Below are positions 46,801 through 60,139 of a stretch of DNA of 64,000 bases, one piece after another. Positions within the stretch are counted from its first letter, which is position 1; each line of letters opens with the position of its first letter. Source of the stretch: Prosapia bicincta (lineage: Eukaryota; Arthropoda; Insecta; Hemiptera; Cercopidae); the NCBI GenBank assembly GCA_036971475.1, contig JBAIZL010000001.1:212476575-212540574 (forward strand), read 5' to 3'. The notes under the pieces were generated by a model. It did not search any database. It had not been told where the DNA came from and worked only from the letters and a program-made list of their open reading frames with translations. Position numbers and translations under genes: made by a program.

Positions 46801-49800
46801 AATATTCAAGACCGTGTGTAGCACCTTGGTGTGAAATAACAATATTCTTTCGGCGATGCAACTTTCAAGACCGTTTGTAGCGCCTTGGTGTGTAATAACT
46901 ATTTACCTTCATCGATGCAATATTCAAGACCGTGTGTAGCACCTTGGTGTGAAATAACAATATTCTTTCGGCGATGCAACTTTCAAGACCGTTTGTAGCC
47001 CCTTGATGTGAAATAACTATTTACCTTCATCGATGCAATATTCAAGACCGTGTGTAGCACCTTGGTGTGAAATAACAATATTCTTTCGGCGATGCAACTT
47101 TCAAGACCGTTTGTAGCGCCTTGGTGTGTAATAACTATTTTCCTTCATCGATGCAATATTCAAGACCGTGTGTAACAACTTGGTGTGAAATAGCTAAATC
47201 CCTTCATCGATGTAACATTCAAGACCGTGTGTAGCACCTTGGTGTGAAATAGCTATATTCCTTCAGAGATGCAACATTCGAGACTGTGTGTAGAACCTTG
47301 GTGTGAAATAAATATATTACTTCATCGATGCAACATTCAAGACCGTGTGTAGCACCTTGGTTTGAAATAACTATATTCCTTCATCGAAGAAACATTCAAG
47401 ACCGTGTGTAGCACCTTGGTTTGAAATAACTATATTCCATTTTCGATGTAACATTCAAGACCGTGTGTAGCGCCTTTGGTGTGAAATAACTATGTTCCTT
47501 CATCGATGAAACATTCAACACCGTGTGTAGCACCTTGGTGTGAAATAACTATATTCCTTCATCGATGCAACATTCAAGACCGTGTGTAGAACCTTGGTGT
47601 GAAATAGCTATATTCCTTCATCGATGAAACATTCAAGGCCGTGTGTAGCACCTTGGTGTGAAATAACTATGTACCTTCATCGATGAAACATTCAAGACCG
47701 TGTGTAGCACCTTGGTTTGAAATAACTATATTCCTTCATCGAAGAAACATTCAAGACCGTGTGTAGCACCTTGGTTTGAAATAACTATATTCCATTTTCG
47801 ATGTAACATTCAAGACCGTGTGTAGCGCCTTGGTGTGAAATAGCTATATTCCTTCATCGATGAAACATTCAAGACCGTGTGTAGCACCTTGGTGTGAAAT
47901 AGCTATATTCCTTCATCGATGAAACATTCAAGGCCGTGTGTAGCACCTTGGTGTGAAATAACTATATTCCATCTTCGATGTAACATTCAAGACCGTGTGT
48001 AGCGCCTTTGGTGTGAAATAACTATGTTCCTTCATCGATGAAACATTCAACACCGTGTGTAGCACCTTGGTGTGAAATAACTATATTCCTTCATCGATGC
48101 AACATTCAAGACCGTGTGTAGCACCTTGGTTTGAAATAACTATATTCCATCTTCGATGTAACATTCAAGACCGTGTGTAGCGCCTTTGGTGTGAAATAAC
48201 TATGTTCCTTCATCGATGAAACATTCAACACCGTGTGTAGTGACTTGGTGTGAAATAACTATATTCCTTCATCGAGGCAACATTCAAGACCGTGTGTAGC
48301 ACCTTGGTGTGAAATAGCTATATTCCTTCATCGATGCAACATTCAAGGCCGTGTGTAGCACCTTGGTGTAAAATAGCTATATTCCTTCAGCGATGCAACA
48401 TTCAAGACTGTGTGTAGCACCTTTGGTGTTAAATAACCATATTCCTATATCGATGAATCATTCAAGACCGTGTGTAGCACCTTGGTGTGAAATAGATATA
48501 TTCCTTAATCTACGTAACATTCAAGACCGTGTGTAGCAACTTGGTGTGAAATAACAATATTCCTTCATCGATGTAACATTCAAGACCGTGCGTAGCGCCA
48601 TGGTATGAAATGACTATGTTCCTTCATCGATGAAACATTCAAGACCGTGTGTAGAGCCTTGGTGTAAAATAACTATATTCCTTCATCGATGCAACATTCA
48701 ACACCGTGTGTAGCGCCTTGGTGTGAAATAACTATATTCCTTCATCGATGCAACATTCAAGACCGTGTGTATCGACTTGGTGTGAAATACTTACATTCCT
48801 TCATCGATGCAACATTCAAGACCGAGTGTAGCGCCTTGTTGTGAAGTAGCTATATTCCTTCATCGATGCAACATTCAAAACCGTGTGTAGCGCCTTGTTG
48901 TGAAGTAGCCATATTCCTTCATCGATGCAACATTCAAGACCGTGTGTAGCGCCTTGTTGTGAAGTAGCTATATTCCTTCATCGATGCAACATTCAAAACC
49001 GTGTGTAGCGCCTTGTTGTGAAGTAGCTATATTCCTTCATCGATGCAACATTCAAAACCGTGTGTAGCACCTTGTTGTGAAGTAGCTATATTCCTTCATC
49101 GATGCAACATTCAAAACCGTGTGTAGCGCCTTTGTGTGAAGTAGCTATATTCCTGCATCGATGCAACATTCAAAACCGTGTGTAGCGCCTTGTTGTGAAG
49201 TAGCTATATTCCTTCATCGATGCAACATTTAAGACCGTGTGTAGGGCCTTGGTGTGAAGTAGCTATAGTCCTTCATCGATACAACATTCCAAACCGTGTG
49301 TAGCGCCTTTGTGTGAAGTAGCTATATTCCTTCATCGATGCAACATTCAAAACCGTGTGTAGCGCCTTGTTGTGAAGTAGCTATATTCCTTCATCGATGC
49401 AACATTCAAGACCGTGTGTAGCGCCTTGTTGTGAAGTAGCTATATTCCTTCATCGATGCAACATTCAAAACCGTGTGTAGCGCCTTGTTGTGAAGTAGCT
49501 ATATTCCTTCATCGATGCAACATTCAAGACCGAATGTAGCGCCTTGTTGTGAAGTAGCTATATTCCTTCATCGATGCAACATTCAAAACCGTGTGTAGCG
49601 CCTTGTTGTGAAGTAGCTATATTCCTTCATCGATGCAACATTCAAGACCGTGTGTAGCGCCTTGTTGTGAAGTAGCTATATTCCTTCATCGATGCAACAT
49701 TCAAAACCGTGTGTAGCGCCTTGTTGTGAAGTAGCTATATTCCTTCATCGATGCAACATTCAAGACCGTGTGTAGCGCCTTGTTGTGAAGTAGCTATATT

Positions 49801-51068
49801 CCTTCATCGATGCAACATTCAAAACCGTGTGTAGCGCCTTGTTGTGAAGTAGCTATATTCCTTCATCGATGCAACATTCAAAACCGTGTGTAGCGCCTTT
49901 GTGTGAAGTAGCTATATTCCTGCATCGATGCAACATTCAAAACCGTGTGTAGCGCCTTGTTGTGAAGTAGCTATATTCCTTCATCGATGCAACATTTAAG
50001 ACCGTGTGTAGGGCCTTGGTGTGAAGTAGCTATAGTCCTTCATCGATGCAACATTCAAAACCGTGTGTAGCGCCTTTGTGTGAAGTAGCTATATTCCTTC
50101 ATCGATGCAACATTCAAAACCGTGTGTAGCGCCTTGTTGTGAAGTAGCTATATTCCTTCATCGATGCAACATTCAAGACCGTGTGTAGCGCCTTGTTGTG
50201 AAGTAGCTATATTCCTTCATCGATGCAACATTCAAGACCGTGTGTAGCGCCTTGTTGTGAAGTAGCTATATTCCATCATCGATGCAACATTCAAAACCGT
50301 GTGTTGCGCCTTGTTGTGAAATAGCTATATTCCTTCATCGATGCAACATTCAAAACCGTGTGTAGCGCCTTGTTGTGAAGTAGCTATAGTCCTTCATCGA
50401 TGCAACATTCAAAACCGTGTGTAGCGCCTTGTTGTGAAGTAGCTATATTCCTTCATCGATGCAACATTCAAAACCGTGTGTAGCGCCTTGTTGTGAAGTA
50501 GCTATATTCCATCATCGATGCAACATTCAAAACCGTGTGTAGCGCCTTGTTGTGAAGTAGCTATATTCCTTCATCGATGCAACATTCAAAACCGTGTGTA
50601 GCGCCTTGTTGTGAAGTAGCTATAGTCCTTCATCGATGCAACATTCAAAACCGTGTGTAGCGCCTTGTTGTGAAGTAGCTATAGTCCTTCATCGATGCAA
50701 CATTCAAAACCGTGTGTAGCGACTTGTTGTGAAGTAGCTATATTCCTTCATCGTTGCAACATTCAAAACCGTGTGTAGCGCCTTGTTGTGAAGTAGCTAT
50801 AGTCCTTCATCGATGTAACATTCAAAACCGTGTGTAGCGCCTTGTTGTGAAGTAGCTATATTCCTTCATCGATGCAACATTGAAGACCGTGTGTAGCACC
50901 TTGGTGTGAAGTAGCTATAGTCCTTCATCGATGCAACATTCAAAACCGTGTGTAGCGCCTTGTTGTGAAGTAGCTATATTCCTTCATCGATGCAACATTC
51001 AAAACCGTGTGTAGCGCCTTATTGTGAAGTAGCTATATTCCTTCATCGATGCAACATTCAAGACCGTG
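43840..51068. repeat. 59-bp satellite array, about 122 copies
   Basis: The unit is CCGTGTGTAGCGCCTTGGTG, TGAAATAACTATATTCCTTC, then ATCGATGCAACATTCAAGA; GTGTGTAGCG at 43862 recurs at 43921. The array has spatial blocks: a left block with CTTGGTGTGAAATAACT; a middle block (about 45935-47150) where two variants alternate as a 118-bp dimer (CTTTCGGCGATG at 45961, 46079, 46197 and 46315); and a right block (from about 48830) with CTTGTTGTGAAGTAGCT. In the right block a 767-bp stretch (13 units) is duplicated, marked by TCCTGCATCG at 49151 and 49918. Confidence 0.97.
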
Positions 51069-51667
51069 GGTGCCCGATGAAATCCAATTTTTGTAATAAC
51101 AAGTGTTATTACTTTCCTAAAGCATCTGAAAAATAATTCTAGGTCTCTCGATGCAAACATTGAGCTAGATCCACATGAAGTATCAATGAGAAAGCATTAT
51201 TCCCAATAATGCTCCACGCTGTCGGGCGAATGTTTGTGTACATAGCCAATAAAGTCGTGGGCGCCCGACTGTCTCCGGTAACGCCTCTCTGGCACAGGGG
51301 ACATATGTAACTCGGGATCGGATGCTGGGTTGTGCACGGTCTTACCTTACGATTTTATTACTCATTCTTATCAAACCCTACACACCAACTACTTTTCTGT
51401 TTATTATGGATGAATTCATTTTAAACATAATTGAATTGAATTCCATTTTTTGTTGGATTTTAAAAACATAACGGACGTGAAGTAGGTAAAATAGGATATC
51501 TCTTCATTTGGTTTACAATGATATATGTAAATAATCAAGAAATTTAATTGAACAATTATTAAATTACAGTTTTTATATCGTTGTAATGTGAGAGCCTAGT
51601 GTTTGAATGGTCATCTTTTTTAAACACGAACATCGTTAGAACTTGCCTTAAATAGTGATTATGAATT

Positions 51668-51669
<2 letters not shown>
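51069..51669. other. Unique AT-rich spacer
   Basis: Unique sequence right of the 59-bp array. The last unit ends in GTGGGTGCCCGA and a similar GTGGGCGCCCGACTG recurs near 51258, so the array may have grown from local sequence. No gene recognised. Confidence 0.5.

Positions 51670-51742
<73 letters not shown>
51670..51742. repeat. (TA)n left of foldback copy 2
   Basis: An uninterrupted AT dinucleotide run directly left of the second foldback element. Confidence 0.95.
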
Positions 51743-51745
<3 letters not shown>

Positions 51746-51873
51746 AAGAACTAAGTCAAAACACAAATACAAGAATTATAATTAAATTTACATAATTGAA
51801 ATGTAAATTCAATTATAATTCTTGTATTTGTATTTTGACTTAGTTCTTTATTAATACACAAGAATACATATTG

Positions 51874-51880
<7 letters not shown>
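51743..51880. mobile_element. Foldback (MITE-like) element in (TA)n, copy 2
   Basis: A 50-bp inverted repeat: left arm 51744-51793, right arm 51801-51850, 7-base loop, two mismatches between arms. The arms share TAAGTCAAAA.ACAAATACAA and AGAATTATAATT with copy 1 at 33326-33453. The downstream tail ACATATTGCGATAT is also shared. The loops differ completely (48 versus 7 bases). Both flanks are (TA)n. Confidence 0.82.
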
Positions 51881-51947
<67 letters not shown>

Positions 51948-51971
51948 TAGTGTGCGTGTGTGTGTGTGTGT
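51881..51971. repeat. (TA)n followed by (GT)n
   Basis: A TA run to 51945, then GGTAGTGTGCG and a short GT run to about 51971. It is the right partner of the (TA)n tract on the other side of the foldback element. Confidence 0.93.
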
Positions 51972-53830
51972 ATTGTATTGTAGTATGGTGCATTTGGATG
52001 ATACATGATAACACTTTCCCAACTCAAAGTTCTACTAAATATAAATTAGCGACGACTGGTTTTTACTTCAATATTTTAAGCATTTAAATATAAAGGTTAA
52101 CAAATAAAATGAACTTGTTGTATTAAATGAATTCCAACATGTTTAAAATATTTCGATTAAATGTAATATATATTTCATTTATGTATGCACTAAATAATGT
52201 ATATGTTTAAAATGTGTAAATATATAAACAATATTTTTCAGTATTTTGTTTATTAATTAATACAATTCTCTTCTCTTCCAATCGGCGTCTTATATAAAAC
52301 TTGTAATAGAGATCATTTATTGCATAAGAACAAAAAGATTAAATTTTTTTTATTTTTAGTATAAAAACATTATACATTTATATTTATAACTGAATAGTTT
52401 CTCAATTATTAAACTAAATATACATGGTTTTATATCTATGTCACATAAGTTACTAAATATGCAACATGCATAATATAATTAGCAGAGACAGGTCTATAGA
52501 GCTGTTTATAGAGAGTCTATATTTTTAATGTAACAAAAGTTTAAAATATTGAAGATTTAATTAGAGGTTTTTAAAACGGAATTTCTAAAAGTTTCGATTT
52601 AGTTAGCCATCCAAGTTCCTGTGAAACCAAATTATAAAACCTTTTAATTTGCCAGCCTAAAGCATGATATAAATGCAATACAATCGTGTTACATAGGTAT
52701 ACTGTTATTCAAGTATTCGCCCTTGGGGCTTCATTACAAATTTGAAATACATATTGAAGAAGTTGTTATTTTTTTAAATACGTTTGGGGATATGTTCCAC
52801 AAACAGATCCTTCTTGACAGTTCACAGGTGCTAGTAATTCAACAGAAAATGTATCTTTGAATGTTTCGTCGTTATGCTTATAAATACAAAATAAACAATT
52901 AAATTTATGTCGCAAAAAATTGATAATTTGCATACAAAAGTACGCCACCTTGTTAATTGTGCTACTATTTTAATACTCTCACCTCGCTTTGTCATAAATC
53001 TTAAGGGTAAAAACGTTTTTTAAAACAGGAGCCAGAATATAATTGAATATATACAGCTAAGTAAGCAGAATATATTGGAGATAGCCTTATTGCTTTATTA
53101 GCTTCTGTTTGTAAAGGAACAGAAAACATTTGGACATAACGTTGTTGTTCTACTAAACAAAATATGACCAATGGGAAAAAGTTAGGTTGTTGATGAATTA
53201 AGAGAAAAAGCAAAGCTCAGACACTAAGTAAGTAGAGGGTGGTAATAAAACTCCCTCTGTTCTAAGGGATGAGATAAAGCAATGACAGGAACTACAACCA
53301 GCTAGATATACGTTATGCAGATTGCCGGGTGCATTTTATTTCGTATCGTCCGCAGTGAGTGCCACATTAGCGCCCTTACTCGCTGAGCCACAGATGCATG
53401 ACGCTAAGAAGCTTTCGCAGATTTATGTTTGCAGTACGCAGATTCATGTACATTCACAATTGCCTCTCAGAAGCAACGGTTTACTGCAGGGTTCGTGTTT
53501 GTTCGGGAGGGTTCGGCAAGTATTTAATTATTTTCTTTTATAATGACACTGTTACTGATACATTCCACCAGAGCCCTCTGCCTGAACCTGATGCTTATGG
53601 TAGCCTAAGCCCGAAGAGAAGCCGCACACACTGCCACGGTCCACCGTTTCCTATGTTTCACCCTTTATATTTCCTTTGTTCCTACATACGTGATAATACT
53701 TTCTAGGCCTGTAGTTAAAATGAATGAGTGTTTGTATATACAGGGTAAAATATCGATGTTTGCTTCGGGGTGCTGCGTAAGTGAAAACAGTCAGCTGAAA
53801 ATACGTCACACATCGAGCACGTCCTGACGA
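51972..53830. other. AT-rich region without a recognised gene
   Basis: About 1.9 kb. Short open readings on both strands (for example 53322-53543 and 53398-53706 on +, 53001-53213 on -) have no recognisable motif or splice context. The last 500 bases are more GC-balanced and lead directly into the 88-bp array. Confidence 0.5.
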
Positions 53831-56800
53831 TGAGTTACTTCAGTGCCTCCGCCTTCAGTACCTGTACTTGTTACATTACCTGGCTGTAACCTTAACACTT
53901 TCATATACAATAAGGTGAACAGTTACTTCAGTGCCTCCGGCTTCAGTCCTTGTACTTGTTACATTACCTGGCTGTAACCTTAACACTTTCATATACAATA
54001 AGGTGAACAGTTACTTCAGTGCCTCCGCCTTCAGTCCTTGTACTTGTTACATTACCTGGCTATAACCTTAACACTTTCATATACAATAAGGTGAACAGTT
54101 ACTTCAGTGCCTCCGCCTTCAGTCCTTGTACTTGTTACATTACCTGGCTGTAACCTTAACACTTTCATATACAATAAGGTGACCAGTTACTTCAGTGCCT
54201 CCGCCTTCAGTCCTTGTACTTGTTACATTACCTGGCTATAACCTTAACACTTTCATATACAATAAGGTGAACAGTTACTTCAGTGCCTCCGCCTTCAGTC
54301 CCTGTACTTGTTACATTACCTGGCTCTAACCTTAACACTTTCATATACAATAAGGTGAACAGTTACTTCAGTGCCTCCGCCTTCAGTCCTTGTACTTGTT
54401 ACATTACCTGGCTATAACCTTAACACTTTCATATACAATAAGGTGAACAGTTACTTCAGTGCCTCCGCCTTCAGTCCCTGTACTTGTTACATTACCTGGC
54501 TGTAACCTTAACACTTTCATATACAATAAGGTGAACAGTTACTTCAGTGCCTCCGCCTTCAGTCCTTGTACTTGTTACATTACCTGGCTCTAACCTTAAC
54601 ACTTTCATATACAATAAGGTGAACAGTTACTTCAGTGCCTCCGCCTTCAGTCCTTGTACTTGTTACATTACCTGGCTCTAACCTTAACACTTTCATATAC
54701 AATAAGGTGAACAGTTACTTCTGTGCTTCCGCTTTCAGTACCTGTACTTGTTACATTACCTGGCTCTAACCTTAACACTTTCATATACAATAAGGTGAAC
54801 AGTTACTTCAGTGCCTCCGCCTTCAGTACCTGTACTTGTTACATTACCTGGCTGTAACCTTAACACTTTCATATACAATAAGGTGAACAGTTACTTCTGT
54901 GCTTCCGCTTTCAGTACCTGTACTTGTTACATTACCTGGCTCTAACCTTAAAACTTTCATATACAATAAGGTGAACAGTTACTTCTGTGCTTCCGCTTTC
55001 AGTACCTGTACTTGTTACATTACCTGGCTCTAACCTTAACACTTTCATATACAATAAGGTGAACAGTTACTTCAGTGCCTCCGCCTTCAGTACCTGTACT
55101 TGTTACATTACCTGGCTGTAACCTTAACACTTTCATATACAATAAGGTGAACAGTTACTTCAGTGCCTCCGCCTTCAGTCCCTGTACTTGTTACATTACC
55201 TGGCTCTAACCTTAACACTTTCATATACAATAAGGTGAACAGTTACTTCAGTGCCTCCGCCTTCAGTCCCTGTACTTGTTACATTACCTGGCTATAACCT
55301 TAACACTTTCATATACAATGAGGTGAGCAGTTACATCTGTGCTTCCGCTTTCAGTCCCTGTACTTGTTACATTACCTGGCTCTAACCTTAACACTTTCAT
55401 ATACAATAAGGTGAACAGTTACTTCAGTGCCTCCGCCTTCAGTCCTTGTACTTGTTACATTACCTGGCTATAACCTTAACACTTTCATATACAATAAGGT
55501 GAACAGTTACTTCAGTGCCTCCGCCTTCAGTCCCTGTACTTGTTACATTACCTGGCTGTAACCTTAACACTTTCATATACAATAAGGTGAACAGTTACTT
55601 CAGTGCCTCCGCCTTCAGTCCCTGTACTTGTTACATTACCTGGCTCTAACCTTAACACTTTCATATACAATAAGGTGAACAGTTACTTCAGTGCCTCCGC
55701 CTTCAGTCCTTGTACTTGTTACATTACCTGGCTCTAACCTTAACACTTTCATATACAATAAGGTGAACAGTTACTTCTGTGCTTCCGCTTTCAGTACCTG
55801 TACTTGTTACATTACCTGGCTGTAACCTTAACACTTTCATATACAATGAGGTGAGCAGTTACTTCTGTGCTTCCGCTTTCAGTACCTGTACTTGTTACAT
55901 TACCTGGCTCTAACCTTAACACTTTCATATACAATGAGGTGAACAGTTACTTCTGTGCTTCCGCTTTCAGTGCCTGTACTTGTTACATTACCTGGCTGTA
56001 ACCTTAACACTTTCATATACAATGAGGTGAGCAGTTACTTCTGTGCTTCCGCTTTCAGTACCTGTACTTGTTACATTACCTGGCTCTAACCTTAACACTT
56101 TCATATACAATGAGGTGAACAGTTACTTCTGTGCTTCCGCTTTCAGTACCTGTAATTGTTACATTACCTGGCTGTAACCTTAACACTTTCATATACAATG
56201 AGGTGAGCAGTTACTTCTGTGCTTCCGCTTTCAGTACCTGTACTTGTTACATTACCTGGCTCTAACCTTAACACTTTCATATACAATGAGGTGAACAGTT
56301 ACTTCTGTGCTTCCGCTTTCAGTACCTGTACTTGTTACATTACCTGGCTGTAACCTTAACACTTTCATATACAATGAGGTGAGCAGTTACTTCTGTGCTT
56401 CCGCTTTCAGTCCTTGTACTTGTTACATTACCTGGCTCTAACCTTAACACTTTCATATACAATGAGGTGAGCAGTTACTTCTGTGCTTCCGCTTTCAGTA
56501 CCTGTACTTGTTACATTACCTGGCTGTAACCTTAACACTTTCATATACAATGAGGTGAACAGTTACTTCTGTGCTTCCGCTTTCAGTACCTGTACTTGTT
56601 ACATTACCTGGCTGTAACCTTAACACTTTCATATACAATGAGGTGAGCAGTTACTTCTGTGCTTCCGCTTTCAGTACCTGTACTTGTTACATTACCTGGC
56701 TCTAACCTTAACACTTTCATATACAATAAGGTGAACAGTTACTTCTGTGCTTCCGCTTTCAGTACCTGTACTTGTTACATTACCTGGCTCTAACCTTAAC

Positions 56801-59430
56801 ACTTTCATATACAATAAGGTGAACAGTTACTTCAGTGCCTCCGCCTTCAGTCCTTGTACTTGTTACATTACCTGGCTATAACCTTAACACTTTCATATAC
56901 AATAAGGTGAACAGTTACTTCAGTGCCTCCGCCTTCAGTCCCTGTACTTGTTACATTACCTGGCTGTAACCTTAACACTTTCATATACAATAAGGTGAAC
57001 AGTTACTTCAGTGCCTCCGCCTTCAGTCCCTGTACTTGTTACATTACCTGGCTCTAACCTTAACACTTTCATATACAATGAGGTGAGCAGTTACTTCTGT
57101 GCTTCCGCCTTCAATCCCAGTACTTGTTACATTACCTGGCTATAACCTTAACACTTTCATATACAATAAGGTGAACAGTTACTTCAGTGCCTCCGCCTTC
57201 AGTCCCTGTACTTGTTACATTACCTGGCTATAACCTTAACACTTTCATATACAATGAGGTGAGCAGTTACATCTGTGCTTCCGCTTTCAGTCCCTGTACT
57301 TGTTACATTACCTGGCTGTAACCTTAACACTTTCATATACAATGAGGTGAGCAGTTACTTCTGTGCTTCCGCTTTCAGTCCCTGTACTTGTTACATTACC
57401 TGGCTGTAACCTTAACACTTTCATATACAATGAGGTGAGCAGTTACTTCTGTGCTTCCGCTTTCAGTCCTTGTACTTGTTACATTACCTGGCTCTAACCT
57501 TAACACTTTCATATACAATGAGGTGAGCAGTTACTTCTGTGCTTCCGCTTTCAGTACCTGTACTTGTTACATTACCTGGCTGTAACCTTAACACTTTCAT
57601 ATACAATGAGGTGAACAGTTACTTCTGTGCTTCCGCTTTCAGTACCTGTACTTGTTACATTACCTGGCTGTAACCTTAACACTTTCATATACAATGAGGT
57701 GAGCAGTTACTTCTGTGCTTCCGCTTTCAGTACCTGTACTTGTTACATTACCTGGCTCTAACCTTAACACTTTCATATACAATAAGGTGAACAGTTACTT
57801 CTGTGCTTCCGCTTTCAGTACCTGTACTTGTTACATTACCTGGCTCTAACCTTAACACTTTCATATACAATAAGGTGAACAGTTACTTCAGTGCCTCCGC
57901 CTTCAGTCCTTGTACTTGTTACATTACCTGGCTATAACCTTAACACTTTCATATACAATAAGGTGAACAGTTACTTCAGTGCCTCCGCCTTCAGTCCCTG
58001 TACTTGTTACATTACCTGGCTGTAACCTTAACACTTTCATATACAATAAGGTGAACAGTTACTTCAGTGCCTCCGCCTTCAATCCCAGTACTTGTTACAT
58101 TACCTGGCTATAACCTTAACACTTTCATATACAATAAGGTGAACAGTTACTTCAGTGCCTCCGCCTTCAGTCCCTGTACTTGTTACATTACCTGGCTATA
58201 ACCTTAACACTTTCATATACAATGAGGTGAGCAGTTACATCTGTGCTTCCGCTTTCAGTCCCTGTACTTGTTACATTACCTGGCTGTAACCTTAACACTT
58301 TCATATACAATGAGGTGAGCAGTTACTTCAGTGCCTCCGCCTTCAGTCCCTGTACTTGTTACATTACCTGGCTGTAACCTTAACACTTTCATATACAATA
58401 AGGTGAACAGTTACTTCAGTGCCTTCGCCTTCAGTCCCTGTACTTGTTACATTACCTGGCTATAACCTTAACACTTTCATATACAATGAGGTGAGCAGTT
58501 ACATCTGTGCTTCCGCTTTCAGTCCCTGTACTTGTTACATTACCTGGCTATAACCTTAACACTTTCATATACAATGAGGTGAGCAGTTACTTCAGTGCCT
58601 CCGCCTTCAGTCCCTGTACTTGTTACATTACCTGGCTGTAACCTTAACACTTTCATATACAATAAGGTGAACAGTTACTTCAGTGCCTTCGCCTTCAGTC
58701 CCTGTACTTGTTACATTACCTGGCTGTAACCTTAACACTTTCATATACAATAAGGTGAACAGTTACTTCAGTGCCTCCGCCTTCAGTCCTTGTACTTGTT
58801 ACATTACCTGGCTGTAACCTTAACACTTTCATATACAATAAGGTGAACAGTTACTTCAGTGCCTCCGCCTTCAGTACCTGTACTTGTTACATTACCTGGC
58901 TATAACCTTAACACTTTCATATACAATAAGGTGAACAGTTACTTCAGTGCCTCCGCCTTCAGTCCCTGTACTTGTTACATTACCTGGCTATAACCTTAAC
59001 ACTTTCATATACAATAAGGTGAACAGTTACTTCAGTGCCTCCGCCTTCAGTCCCTGTACTTGTTACATTACCTGGCTCTAACCTTAACACTATCATATAC
59101 AATGAGGTGAACAGTTACTTCTGTGCTTCCGCTTTCAGTACCTGTACTTGTTACATTACCTGGCTGTAACCTTAACACTTTCATATACAATGAGGTGAGC
59201 AGTTACTTCTGTGCTTCCGCTTTCAGTACCTGTACTTGTTACATTACCTGGCTGTAACCTTAACACTTTCATATACAATGAGGTGAGCAGTTACTTCTGT
59301 GCTTCCGCTTTCAGTCCCTGTACTTGTTACATTACCTGGCTATAACCTTAACACTTTCATATACAATGAGGTGAGCAGTTACGTATGTGCTTCCGCCTTC
59401 AGAACCTGTACTTGCTACATTACCTGGCTG
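53831..59430. repeat. 88-bp satellite array, about 64 copies
   Basis: TGGCTGTAAC at 53881 recurs at 53969, an 88-bp period. Two main variants are mixed: CAGTGCCTCCGCCTTCAGT with AATAAGGTGAAC, and CTGTGCTTCCGCTTTCAGT with AATGAGGTGAGC. A 12-unit (1056-bp) block is duplicated: the AATGAGGTGAAC junction at 56555 and its following variant order recur at 57611. Every unit carries TTTCAG or TTCAG, and many carry ATGAG|GTGAGC, which resemble acceptor and donor sites. The final unit (59385-59430) diverges and touches the transposase remnant. Confidence 0.97.
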
Positions 59431-59433
59431 CTA

Positions 59434-59727
59434 CTCAGCCAAGCAATATTTTGGGTGTAATATTTTACAGGAAGTGCGTTTTTTGAAAACATTAGGATTT
59501 TTTGATTTTCCTAACAATGCAATGCTCATTTTGAGATTTGTTGTAGCATTACTACATGCTAAAATAGTCACCCTTTCCTTACTATGGTTGTAGCCAGGAG
59601 CTGCAAGACTCTTACTTGGTAACAATTTATAATTGAGTCCTGTCTCGTCACAGTTAAACAACTGATCACCTGTTATGCTCTCTTTCTCAATAAGTTTCTC
59701 TATTTTTTTCTTGAATACTTCTACTTC
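59434..59727 (-). pseudogene. Tigger/Jerky-type (pogo superfamily) transposase fragment
   Basis: The - strand is open for about 98 codons, from just after TAG at 59728-59730 to a stop at 59431-59433. It reads FKKKIEKLIEKESITGDQ, then LFNCDETGLNYKLLPSKSLA, then YNHSKERVTILACSNAT and ALLGKSKNPNVFKK. This matches the start of the DDE endonuclease domain in Tigger/Jerky proteins ((F/Y)N.DETGL..K.LP..(S/T)L, SKERVT(I/V), GKSKNP); the D of DETGL is the first catalytic acid. Residues 3' of it are replaced by unrelated sequence and satellite, and the DNA-binding half is not recognisable upstream. It is a dead remnant. Family assignment rests on motif memory only. Confidence 0.75.
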
Positions 59728-59814
59728 CTAAAACTTCGGATAAAACGGAATGTTGGATGAGAGAAGGTCGAAAAGCGAGACTCTAAAATATATATATATT
59801 ATAACATAGAGTAC

Positions 59815-59873
59815 GAGGCTTTAGATTAAATTAAATTAGTTTTTTTTGTTATTCTATTAGAATCTAAAGCCTC
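59815..59873. repeat. 13-bp inverted repeat near the transposase fragment
   Basis: GAGGCTTTAGATT at 59815-59827 is matched by its exact reverse complement at 59861-59873, with a 33-base loop. It may be a piece of a foldback element or chance. It lies about 90 bases upstream of the transposase fragment on the latter's strand. Confidence 0.6.
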
Positions 59874-60080
59874 AGAAGTCCACCTTTTATCATTGTAATA
59901 TTAGTCAAGATATCAATCCTGTCCCTGCAAAATAATAAAATAAATTTGGAATAATGTGTAGAGTTAATTGAAGAGAATAAATGCAAGTGATGTTTAAAAA
60001 TTGATAAGATTGTTAATTCTTTAAATAACGTTGCTAATAAATAACATTTAAAAATAAATTTAATTATATCAAAAGTTAAG

Positions 60081-60088
<8 letters not shown>

Positions 60089-60139
<51 letters not shown>

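Noticed and set aside
43840..51068. CRISPR array
   Set aside because: Units are contiguous head-to-tail monomers without unique spacers, in eukaryotic DNA; the same holds for all other arrays here.
53322..53706. Overlapping open readings of 73 and 102 codons
   Set aside because: No recognisable domain, no splice context, and different frames of the same unique sequence; treated as chance.
1163..59430. CENP-B box (centromeric satellite signature)
   Set aside because: I looked for TTCG....A..CGGG in the 133-, 88- and 59-bp units; the nearest, TTCGAAGTCACAGCCCC, lacks the required CGGG spacing. No basis to call any array centromeric.
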